A stretch of DNA of 64,000 bases from Oxytricha trifallax (taxonomy: Eukaryota > Ciliophora > Spirotrichea > Sporadotrichida > Oxytrichidae), in assembly GCA_000711775.1 (NCBI GenBank), contig ARYC01001129.1, positions 34,812-98,811 on the forward strand, in the 5' to 3' direction. Shown one piece after another: positions 37,980 through 48,266 of the stretch. A program made the position numbers and the translations under genes. Every line of letters starts with the position of its first letter. Position 1 is the stretch's first letter. The notes below the pieces were generated by a model. The model was not told the origin of the DNA. It saw nothing but the letters and a program-made list of their open reading frames with translations, and searched no databases.

Positions 37980-39465
37980 GCCACTAAAGGCGACTGAGAA
38001 GTCTTTGCCTATACATCCCTAGTGAAGAGGAGGGCATGGGTGCTCTATGATCAGCCCAATGCTACGACTGCATATGATGGTGGGACAGGAGGGTCTTCAG
38101 CAGGCAGCAGTGTAAGAATGGAACATAGTAGTACTCTTCCTTGATTGTCTTTCTAATACATTCATATAAACCTCAAGGCAACCAGAGCAAACCAATGGCT
38201 TCGTATCGTCCAACAATCAAGAGACCATCTCTAGCAAGAGAGACGATACAAGGGACTCTTTGGGCAGGTGAGAGGCAGGGGCTAGCGTATTACAAGTACT
38301 TCTTGGTGCATTCTGGGCTTGAGAAGGTAGATGTGGCAACTCAATAGGGCTGATACTGATAGGTTAAGTGCAAGAACTGAATGAGTAATAACGATTGAAA
38401 GTCATCTATTCGCTGCTTTCTACACATTGATCAACTTCCAATCTCTTAGCATGTGAGGCAGTTGCCTGCGGTGGGAAGAAGTAATTTAAGAGCTCCGAAG
38501 TACCTGAATGGATGGGAACCCATTAATTGCGATGCCAACGAGTGCTGCGCGTACGGTTAATAGCTTTGGATCTCCCTGCCTCTCTAGTGGCAAGAGCACT
38601 GCATTTCCATTGAAGTATTCTGGATGCAAGGAAAATTCACAAGGTATCTTACTCTACAACATAGAGAAAAGCGGTCAGTCTAGAGTGGAAAAGGGCAACA
38701 GGCTTAAGAGATTGGAAGGTTTGACAGTTATGATCTTCTCTCCATATCCCGAATCCATCAGGACTATATGTGTAAACCATCACTTTGGGAAACTCCAATG
38801 ACCTTTTGGGAAACAATGATGTTGGATTATCTCGGTTCCCCGAGGAGATGTCTGAGTCGTAAGTTTCACCGTCGTGAGATTGCTCCTGCTGCGACGAGTG
38901 GTGCTACTGGCCGCACCCCATTCGAAGATCGACCCTTAATTCGAATGCAATACTGGAAATCAAGAATGCCGAAAGGCCAACGCCAAGACTGACTGCCAAG
39001 AATGCCCAAGGCAAGACGCTTGGGATTCACAGTCAAAGATATTTTTGATGGTGACTTGAGAAGGGATACTGCATCATTAGACATCGACAAGAATGGAGAT
39101 GGTGAATTGTCACTAGAAGAGATCCTGGGAAATAACTATGTGGGCATGGATAAAACATGGACAAGACAGACACTGAAGAGATGATCAAGTCAGTCGATAT
39201 CAAAGAGAGTGGATTTATCGATTACTCTGAGTTCATTGTTGCTGAAATGAATGAAATGATCAACTTGACTAACGGAAGCTTCATGCAGTCTTCAGAATGT
39301 TTGACAAGGACGGCAGTGGCTTCATCTCATTTGAGGAAATCAATGAAATTATTGGCTTTGGGAAGACTATCTCAAGGCAGTTGTCAATGACATTATGAAG
39401 CAAGTCGATGCGAATGGAGAGGGTCAGATTTCCTTCTAAGAATACTTACACATTATTCATAATTA
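37980..39465 (+). pseudogene. Calcium-dependent protein kinase (CDPK-like) pseudogene with four EF-hands
   Basis: The 3' part encodes four EF-hands in order. EF1 is near 39080 (D-I-D-K-N-G-D-G-E-L-S-L-E-E). EF2 is near 39196 (D-I-K-E-S-G-F-I-D-Y-S-E-F). EF3 is near 39303 (D-K-D-G-S-G-F-I-S-F-E-E). EF4 is near 39407 (D-A-N-G-E-G-Q-I-S-F-Q-E-Y, the Q being TAA). Each successive hand is one frame lower than the one before, so at least three net -1 shifts separate them. One shift coincides with an imperfect 11-bp tandem duplication at about 39147-39168 (ATGGATAAAAC/ATGGACAAGAC). Upstream, 38480-38650 reads A-P-K-Y-L-N-G and later C-x(4)-E-C-C-A-Y-G, resembling the A-P-E to C-D-x-W-S-x-G part of a kinase domain. 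I found no HRDxKPEN, and 38.0-38.45 kb is not recognised. The region is GC-richer and uninterrupted by AT-rich IES-like DNA. Confidence 0.75.
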
Positions 39466-39866
39466 AAACTTAGACGCATAGTAAAACTTAATATGTTATT
39501 ATTTCATGCATTTCATTATCACTTTCACTTATCTCAATAATCTTTTATATATGAAGATTTTGGATATGATTTTTAAAATTAAATACACTTAATTTTATAA
39601 ATAAAAATTAGAAAAAATCATAAAGTATTCAGTCATAATTCTCTAAAAATTGTGAATAGTTAAAAATACAGTAAGATATAACTAAAAAATTATGATATCT
39701 TTTTATAATTATTTATTTAGAATTAGTTTGATTTATTATATTTAATTATTATTTACTCTGGGACCAATAAGAAAATTTTTTTATTTTAACTTCTTGGTTT
39801 CTGCAATTATATTAATAGAGATAGATAGATAATCGCTAAAGGCATGTGAAATTAAAAATCTAAAAA

Positions 39867-40298
39867 TCAAAAATTCTAGACTTAGTATATAATCTATTTA
39901 TTTCTATTACTATTATTAAATATAATATACCTTAAATTAGTTAGTTAGGTATAAACATTAGGTTTCTCAAAGATTTTTGCTGGTACACTGAAGACTGCCT
40001 GTTCGGTCCCTACCTGCAACTATGACGTTCTCCAGTGTGGCACATCCCGCGCCTCCAGTGTGTTTGGTAGTTTGATTTTTGATTTTTTGTTGTTGTCCTT
40101 GTCGTATGTTTTCCAGATGCCGTCGATGCACTTTTCAATGTTTGAGTTTTGAGAATTCTTGAATTCGTAGACATAGAGATTCTTTTCGTCATCAGTAATC
40201 CACTTAGTAATTATAGAACTAGGTTCTTCGGCGCCAACTTCTGTTTTTGCAGCAATAGTAGTACTGGCTTGCTCCTGGGGGGGCCACTTCCCTCGCCC
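39867..40298 (-). pseudogene. EF-hand calcium-binding protein fragment
   Basis: Open in the ciliate code for 143 codons to TGA at 39867. The GC-rich core (40300-39965) includes E-P-S-S-I-I-T-K-W-I-T-D-D-E near 40225-40185. Near 40140-40080 it has I-E-K-C-I-D-G-I-W-K-T-Y-D-K-D-N-N-K-K. This is the entering helix and first half of an EF-hand loop (D-K-D-N-N), as in ciliate 25-kDa-type Ca-binding proteins. The second half of the loop is degenerate: no Gly at position 6 and no Glu at position 12. No start ATG is in frame and the C-terminal part is AT-rich, so it is a fragment or one MDS. Confidence 0.5.
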
Positions 40299-40384
40299 TC
40301 AACTACATCAGCTTTCTTTCTTGTTATTGGTCCAGCTTCCCTCTTTATTAGTAATAGAAATAAATAGATTCAAATTATAATAAT

Positions 40385-40680
40385 ATATTTTAATAAAATT
40401 TAAAATTATAATTATTCAGAATGTATGATTTAAATGGAATTAGTTTTCTACAATTATTAAATTTAATTTATTCATTATTTTAATATTTTTATAAATCCCA
40501 ATTTATTCATAAAATATTGCAAGTTTTAAAATTATGTTACTTTAAATAGAATATTATTGATAAATTACTCATTTTATGAAAGTGACAAAAATTAAATCTA
40601 ATTATCGTAGAAAATTAATTTCATTTAAATCATACATTCTTAATAATTTTAATTTTCAATTTTATTTAAACATATTAATA
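40385..40680. repeat. Palindrome nested inside the inverted-repeat module
   Basis: Around a centre near 40535, gaatgtatgatttaaatg followed by ttttctac on the left is mirrored by gtagaaaa followed by catttaaatcatacattc on the right. Surrounding arms are degenerate. It is a MITE-like inverted repeat of about 300 bp inserted beside the right arm of the larger module. Confidence 0.65.
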
Positions 40681-40977
40681 TAATTGCAGGGACCAAGAAG
40701 TAAAAATAAATAACTTTTTCTGATTGGTCCCAGAGTATATAATTAAATATAATAAATCAAACAAATTCTAAATAAATAATTATAACAAAAGTTATCATAA
40801 TCATTTAGTTATATCTCACTGTATTTTAAGAATTCAACTATTCACAAATTTTAGAGTATTATGAACGATTAAAAAAAGGTATTTTTGAGAAAATTATTAA
40901 GAGCAAAACAATACATAGCCAACAAAGAGAATCGAATTGATGCTTTATAAGAATACCCGAAAATACCAATTCTAATT

Positions 40978-41950
40978 ATTCAACCTCGCTGAGTACGAAT
41001 ATACTGCCTAAAATTTATTTATTTTTAAAACGCGCAAAGTTATAAGCAAAATAAGCAATTTTTGGATAATTCCTTTTATATCCCTTAAACCTTAATTTTT
41101 TGGTATTTATGGGACTCAAATAGGGTCACGGAAATCCATGAGGCGACCTGGAATTAATACAATAAACTAACTTTGTGCTCCTGAGCAAGCTTGTAACAAC
41201 GGAAGACTAGATATGTATTTATTTTCAAAAGTTATAGAGGGGATTATTTTGTCTGTTTTTCACTTTTTCAAAATTGACCAGGGCAGAACCCTTCGACACC
41301 AACATCCAGTATCTAATTTATACTTACTTATAATAACCGAAAATATCATTTCTTGTCATTTAGACCTAGCTAAGCACGAAAATTGAATCAGAATCGATTA
41401 TCTTGTTAACGCGCAAAGTTACAAGCCTTTGAAATAGCGGTGATCGTTTAATTAACTACAAGAATTTAGTGGCTTCCATAATAATTCTAATTAAAAGATA
41501 GAAATAAAATTATTCGAGTCTTAGTTAAATTCTCCAAGTATATAATATATATCTTGAATCTTTGTAATGTCCTGCACAATTTATTTTTATTTCTAGTTAT
41601 TTTGACTTCGATTAGTACGAATATATTACTTAATTTGATTTATTTTTGAAACGCGCAAAGATAAAAGCAAAATAAGCAAGCTTTTGCTAATTTCTATATA
41701 ACCCTTAAACCTTAATTTTTGGGTATTTAAGGGGCTCAAAAAGGGTCACGGAAATTCTTGAGGCAACCTGGAATTAAGAAAATCCACTAAATTTGGGCTC
41801 CTGAGCAAGTCTGTGATAACAAAAGACTAGATATTTAGTCATTTTCAAAAATTATAGGGGGTTATTTTGTCCATTTTTCACTTTTTCAAAATTTTTCCAG
41901 GGCAGAACCCATCGACACCAACATGCAGGTTTCATTTTTTATTTCCTTAA
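40978..41950. repeat. Dispersed repeat, copies 2 and 3 (tandem)
   Basis: Units begin with gacctcgctgag-like sequence at about 40981, 41365 (short unit) and 41606. Each full unit then carries the aacgcgcaaag, cccttaaaccttaattttt, agggtcacgg, acctggaattaa, gctcctgagcaag, ttttgtc and ccagggcagaaccc blocks. These match each other and the copy at 5.7-6.0 kb. The spacing shows a tandem arrangement with one truncated unit. Non-coding. Confidence 0.85.
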
Positions 41951-44900
41951 AACACAACTTTCTTTCGAAATTAAATTCTTCTTCAAATTATTTATATTAT
42001 CATTATTTAAACAATTCATTTTATTATTAAATATACTAAAATTAAATATTGGATCATCCATCTATAGTGGTAAAAAAATAACTTAAAATAACCATATCAG
42101 ACTACCCTTATAATTTATGACGTAACATCTATCTCAATAAAATATTATATTCTTAATTTAAAAATTTACATTTTTAGATATTTAGATCATTAAATTCATT
42201 TGAGTTTTAATTATATTAATTCGTTATTAATTAAAAATGATAATAATATTTTTAATTTGATCTAGCTCTTAACTACATTCAATAATAATTGTCTTCAAGA
42301 CAGAACTGTAATAGTGATTTCATACTAGGTTATTCAACATTCTATATGGATTAACAAACAATAGAAACAACAAATTTAAAAAAATTCACGATTGTCATAT
42401 AATCATATTATTCGTTTTTTATGGTTATAAAAAAACTATAGCTCATCAACATCTTAATAAACTACAATAAAAAGCATTTGTATCAAAGATAGAAAATAGA
42501 AACAAACTCAGCAGTATAAACCTCCTAAGAAATAAATAGTTTGATTAGAAACTTTATATTGATTTCTTTTTAAAATTGTCAAACTATATAAACTCTTATT
42601 CTTCATTATTTAAGCAGACTACCGCAATCATCTTAATAGAGTATAAATAATATATTAAGCTTACAAATGCAAAGCATTATACTTAAAAAGAAATGATATT
42701 ACACTTCATACGAAGGATGAATGAAAATACTGAATCTAAAAATAATTTCTTATTATGCATGTATTTTATATATTGTATTTTTATATCTATTATACATAAT
42801 CTGAATCTAATTACATAATCATATAATAAATATACAATATAGTTGAAAAGTTATCACTACCACATTCAAGTAAGTAAAATTCTTTTATTTTAATTTCCAA
42901 TAATAACATTTGAGTAATAGAATACTATTGTAATTTTGTCCTTTCTTAGAAGATTATAGTTTGAGTTTATATTTTCCTAATTTTAGATGGGCTTAAAAAT
43001 GTTATTTTTCAAAATATTAAACTTTTAATGTGACACTTTCTGAAATTTCTATAATTAAATAATAAACAAATAATATTATATAGGTTTGTTAGATGACTGA
43101 TGATTAATTACTTCTCGACTAAATTAGAAATGCTTTGGATAATATATATAAATTAAAATTCTCAAAAAAACATAATAACAGTTACTAATTGTAAACATAA
43201 TTTTGCAATTATTTTTCGCACTTTTCATTTTATCATGTAAAAACTAAAACTGCTATTTTATAGTCAAATAAATTTTAGATATGATTTAATTTTAGATTAT
43301 TTTTACCATTACTTTTATATCTTATCAATAATAATAATACATTTAAAGAAATTTTACTAGTTCAAATTAAAAACAATTAAAATGAGAAAATCATAAAACA
43401 TTCAACATAAACAAAAATAAAAGGAAGGAATAGAAATTAGGGATACAAAGAATATGGAAGACAAGAAAAGAGAAAAGAAAAAATGGCAAAATGAATCAGA
43501 ATAATGGAAGATAACAATAAGCTTAACTAAAACTAATTAGTAATAATTAACTCACACAGCTTTATAATTTAGATGATAGTAAACAAATAACTAAAAATAT
43601 TGAATTAATTAAAAAAAGAATATAGAAAATAATAGAGCATAAGATAGAAGTATAAAGATTCAGATAATGCCAGACCACCCTACCCCTGGAGCCATCTTCA
43701 TCTCTTTCCTAACCTTTTATATTTCCTTAATCAAGTTTCTAGGTGCTGAAACCAACTTAAGTTCAAAACTGAAGATTTTGAGATGACTTTTAAATTTTAG
43801 ATAATGAGCCTTATATTGACATTTTTAATGAAATTTGAGATATCCCTAATTTTTAAAATTTTTTATTTAAATAATAATAAGTCAAATCACCTATTTTATA
43901 ATGTACAAAACTTTAATCTGATTTGGAATTCTCTCGTGGTTAATTACAGCAGTGCGACTACCTAGCCTTCCTATTGAGAAAAAAAATATTTGAATGGTTA
44001 GCTTAGTTGAAGAGTGTCTACTTATAATTTTTATTTGCTTTTTATATAAAATAATTTTTATATCGTATAAATCACATTTTAGCAAAGACAAAATATATAT
44101 ATAAATAATTTTAAGTTTATCTGTAATTATTAATAATATATTTAAGTCAAATAAATTAAATTGTTCCTTATTATTGATAAAATAAAAAAGATTGGAAAAT
44201 TAATTATTTTAAAATAAATAAACCAGTAATAAATACTTATTATCATATTAATTTAGTTTTTATAAATCAAACTTTAGGAAAAATGTGATATATTAGAGCA
44301 GTATAGTGTGGTTATTAATGGCATTTTACATTTTTATTTTTATTCTTTTTTTTAATTAATAATTTCTGATTCAATTAATTTTTAACAAGCAGTAAGAAAT
44401 TATTAGTATTTTTTGAAGGTAGATATATCTCAATTTTGATTAATTAATTTAGCTCATTCCTCATCTCTTGCATCGCATATCCGTTTTTTATGTAATATAT
44501 TTTGTGATAAAAGATTAATATTTTCAAGAGAACTTGGTAGATTTACTAAAAATATAATTTACTACCCTTATAACTTGGAATATTATTGATTTTATTTTGT
44601 ATTAACTTTAAAAAAATCACTAAGCATTGAGTGTTGAAATTTTTATTTATAGACATTATTTATTCAATTTAGATTATATTTAAGCATTGTAATTTTATTT
44701 CAATACTTACTTTAAAAATGTTTAACTTTTAACTTTCAAACATTTCATTTATGATCGATATTAATAAATAGAAAAGAAATAAAAAAATATAAAGTAAAAG
44801 ATTAATATAAGTGCCATTATTTATCATTATATAAATCTACTTCTGTTTAAAAATAGATAAATGAGATTATTATGGAAGCGTTTAAATACAATGAACTTTA

Positions 44901-45871
44901 CAAACATTTATTTTTATCTGTGTACATTAATTTAATTTATTATTTAAAATCCTAAATTAATTGTTATTTAGGGGATAAATGGCTTGTAATGATTACTGTA
45001 ATTTATAAGAGAATTTATCTATATATATTTTTTTATGTTTGTAAATCATAATTTAGAGTCCGCGCATTGAATACTATAAAATCTTAAATTAAAGAAATTT
45101 TTTTAGATTAGCTATGAATAATAATTACATGCAAATTAACATATTTAATCAATTGATAAAATATAATTTACTTTCTTCATGTTTAGGAACATCAAATAGC
45201 TACTGATGTAAGAGAGATTATAAACTTTTCTAAGTGTAATTATTCTATTTTAATTGAAATAATGAAAAATCAAAATATATTACAGTACTTTGTTATTTTA
45301 AGCAATTTTTTTATTTTAAAAATTTTGATTAATATTTATTTAAAACTTCAATTTTTTTCAACAATTTTCAATTATATTTTTTATATTACCATTTTAATGT
45401 CTATTTGTCTAAAAGTTGTACTAAAATTATTTTTAAATTAATATCCCTTGTCTCTTTTTATAATATTAAGTTAGCATTTTGAATCTTTACTTTTAATTTC
45501 TGAGTTCTAATTATTATCCAATCGATTTTCTCTATCATTACCATCTGAAAATTGCGAATAAACTTAGAATTTTTGTTAATTAGTGTGAACATTGATATAG
45601 ATTAGTATTTTCTCAATAATGTATATCTCAAATTTTCAGTGTCTACTAATATGAACTTTGAATGTTTTATATTCATTTGCACATCTTTATTTTTTTAATC
45701 GATTATGTTTTAGTTAATATCCTTAAATGGTCTTGTCGTCATAAGATAGTCAGAGTTGTAAGCCTTTCTCATACTATATGACACTTACAAAACTTATTTG
45801 CTTCTGAACAATATCTCATGATTCTATCAATTAAAAGTTTGATAAATAAAAAATTTCAAATTTTATTATGA
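41951..45871. other. Long AT-rich region
   Basis: Nearly 4 kb of AT-rich DNA. Slightly GC-richer spots near 43670-43720 and 43920-43980 carry no recognisable protein or RNA. No inverted or tandem repeat beyond simple A/T tracts was noticed. Confidence 0.55.
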
Positions 45872-46489
45872 TTTGCTTTGATAATTATTTACCTAAGAAG
45901 ATTTAAATTTAAGCTCTAATATGTTCTTCAGTATAATTATATTTATTTTGTTAATTCTCTTAAAAAAATTAAAACTATACTTTAAAAATCAAGAACTATT
46001 TACAGCCAACTATTTGTAATACTATATTTTTCTGAAAAATTAATTTTAATTATTAAAAACCTCATAGAAGAATTCCGGAGACTTACAGTATCTAAGTAGA
46101 CTATTATATATTTAATGCAAGACAAATTTTAAACTATATTATTCGTTATTAATTTGGACTCATGGAATAAAATCTATAGCACTTATATTTAAAGTCTTTT
46201 TTTTCCTAAATTTAATGATGAAGGCATTTAAAATGATTAAGCGATAGTTGATGTGACTTTACTGATGTCTATATTCAATGGTTACATGACCAGAGCTTGG
46301 GGCAAACGCTACAGAGTTTTCTATAAAGACCTAATGATCGATTCATTTTTTAAAGGTTAATAAGAACATTTAGTCGAGTTATAAATAATCGTACAATAAA
46401 AGACCAGAAATAAGATCAGAATATCAACTTACATTTCAAATGAATGGACGAACAACTTTCGAGGTAGTAATCTTGACCACTACAGATGA
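45872..46489 (+). CDS. ORF in ciliate code, unknown; 3' part protein-like
   Basis: TGA-free for 205 codons, ending at TGA 46487. The first half is AT-rich and could be chance. From about 46060 the sequence is more balanced, with M-S-I-F-N-G-Y-M-T-R-A-W-G-K-R-Y-R-V-F and later E-W-T-N-N-F-R-G-S-N. W-x-K-R-Y-R-V-F is faintly PH-domain-like, but that is not enough for a call. A second frame (46250-46440) is also open. Confidence 0.25.
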
Positions 46490-47194
46490 ATGTGTGAACT
46501 AATTTGAAGACAGTCAAAGACAATTTTTATTAGATTTAATAGATTTTCGTTTAGTAATAACCACATTAATTTCTTTTTTATTGATAAAATTCTTATGACT
46601 GATGTATATGAAAATTAAAGCTATTAAAAGTGATGATTGAAACTCCCCTAATAGTCTTAATATCATAGATTGTTTAAGGAATATTCTTTCACTGGTATTC
46701 TCTAAAATATTAAAAATAATATAAGTTTTGTAGTCTAATAATACAATAATAGATTATACTTTTGATTTAAAATTAAGGAATAACAGCAGGATTAATCTGT
46801 ATATCTCTTATTGATGCAAATTTTAATTACTATAAACAACCAACTCATGCTCGAAAGTAACAACTGATTTAAATGTCAATTAAAATTGTTGCATTTTTAA
46901 AATCTGTATAAAACATTGTTAGTTTTTTTTTAATTCTTATTATCTTAGTTTATATATAATATTTAAGTTGTTAAGATTATTTATAGTATTAAATAATAAA
47001 ATTAAACGATAGAATAATTAACAAATTAAATATCAATAAATAAAAATACATTTTAATTATAAAATAATACAAAAAGCTCTAAACAGTTCTCTTTACATTA
47101 CTTTTATTATTTATTCATGATATTAATATAAGTATTGTTGATCTTGGTACTTTTAAATGAAGATTTTTAATTCTAAATAGATTTATTCATAAAA
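46490..47194. other. AT-rich spacer
   Basis: No supported feature. Confidence 0.55.
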
Positions 47195-47271
47195 GATTTA
47201 AATATCGATAAAATACACAAGAAATATGTAAAATTGATAATCTTTAATGCAATAGGAACACTTATTTATTT

Positions 47272-47529
47272 TTAACTGTCAATAAATTGATATTCTGAAA
47301 TTACTAGTATTCTCATCACTAAAAAAATAATATAATTATTAAATAAATATGCTATCGAAAATATTCCTGTCAAAAGAAAGGCACTTGCATACAAAAGCAT
47401 TTCTTCATTTAAGCCTTCACCAAGACTGGTCTCTAAGAACCTGCCAACGAGCCTCAATCTTTTATCTGTTTGCACATATAGGTTTTCTGCTAAAGTATGA
47501 TTGGTCAATACGTAAGTAAATAGTGACAT
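47272..47529 (-). CDS. ATG-initiated ORF, unknown
   Basis: An 85-codon standard-code frame begins M-S-L-F-T-Y-V-L-T-N-H and continues with E-T-S-L-G-E-G-L-N-E-E-M. The first 55 residues are GC-richer and protein-like. The last 30 run into AT-rich DNA and the left inverted-repeat arm, so the true coding segment probably ends near 47350. Its start codon is 21 bp from that of the divergent ORF at 47551. No family recognised. Confidence 0.4.
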   Translation of the reverse strand: MSLFTYVLTNHTLAENLYVQTDKRLRLVGRFLETSLGEGLNEEMLLYASAFLLTGIFSIAYLFNNYIIFLVMRILVISEYQFIDS

Positions 47530-47550
47530 CGTATTTTATCTTAAATTACA

Positions 47551-47979
47551 ATGGAATTTCCACCTAAATAAATGTATAATTAAAATATTTATAGGGTGCT
47601 TTCCACACTCAATAAGGCATTGCCTTCTGAACAAAGATAGAAGGTAGCGTAAACAGTATAAGAACTTGCATTCAGCTAAGTCTCCTAATTTACGGAACTG
47701 TGGCTAAGGATAAGAAATAGAAATATTCTGGCTTTGAAATTTCAGTTATTTAGAATGGTTGACCCAGAAACATAAAGTATCATCATGATTGTTGAAAACG
47801 ATGAAACAAATGAAGAGTAAGATGAAGAAATGTATTCAAACAAGAATTTCAGAAATCTTTCAATATCAATTATATTACTTTCAAACTATTCGCTCAGTTA
47901 GAAGAATGAAACATGCCGGCTCTATAATTTCTGGGGAAAAAGGGTGCTGCCACTGGCAAGATTAAAGTTTTTGATATGA
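47551..47979 (+). CDS. ATG-initiated ORF in ciliate code, unknown
   Basis: A 142-residue frame from ATG 47551 to TGA 47977, with many in-frame TAA/TAG read as Gln. It contains V-L-S-T-L-N-K-A-L-P-S-E-Q-R-Q-K-V-A and an acidic patch N-D-E-T-N-E-E-Q-D-E-E-M. From about 47913 another frame looks more protein-like (G-K-K-G-A-A-T-G-K-I-K-V-F-D-M-N-D-I), so a frame break is likely near 47930. Divergent from the ORF ending at 47529. No family recognised. Confidence 0.4.
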
Positions 47980-48266
47980 ATGATATCCATGTGGTTCATA
48001 ATCCAGCAAAGATGGGCAAGGGTATGGTATAGAATATGAAGAGCAATAGAAGGGAAGAGGTCTCACTTCTGATCTATAGTCATCATTTGTAATCATATTT
48101 ACATTAAACGTAGAGTATTATATTCTCATTTAAAAATCAGTGTTTTTAATTATATACTATTTATTTACGTATCAAATTCGTGTTAGTTATAAATAAATAA
48201 GTGATGTTTTTGCATTAAAGATTATCAATTTTACATATTTCTTATGTATTTTATCGGTATTTTAAA

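Larger units (their letters stand above)
39612..40890. repeat. Inverted-repeat-bounded module (1.28 kb) carrying a gene fragment
   Basis: The arm 39612-39821 and the reverse complement of 40667-40890 align along their length. Both contain a ctctgggaccaat(a/c)agaaaa block, a cttcttgg block and tgcaattatattaata at the inner edge. The divergence is moderate, so the pair is old. Between the arms lie the EF-hand-like reading frame and a smaller palindrome. This suggests a mobile or amplified module that captured coding DNA. Confidence 0.8.
47195..48266. repeat. Inverted-repeat-bounded module (1.07 kb) with two divergent ORFs
   Basis: Left arm 47195-47277 and the reverse complement of 48184-48266 share gataaaatacacaagaaat-like sequence, then gtaaaattgataatcttt and aatgcaa, and end in acttatttatt. 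Identity is about 90% over 80 bp. Coding-like sequence fills the space between the arms. The layout parallels the module at 39.6-40.9 kb, although the arm sequences differ. Confidence 0.8.

Noticed and set aside
38866..39090. Minus-strand ORF opposite the CDPK-like region
   Set aside because: The + strand carries clear EF-hand loops there, so the minus frame is a shadow.
40010..40192. Minus-strand ORF in another frame of the EF-hand fragment
   Set aside because: Ser/Thr/Lys-rich translation with no motif; the neighbouring minus frame contains the helix and D-K-D-N-N loop.
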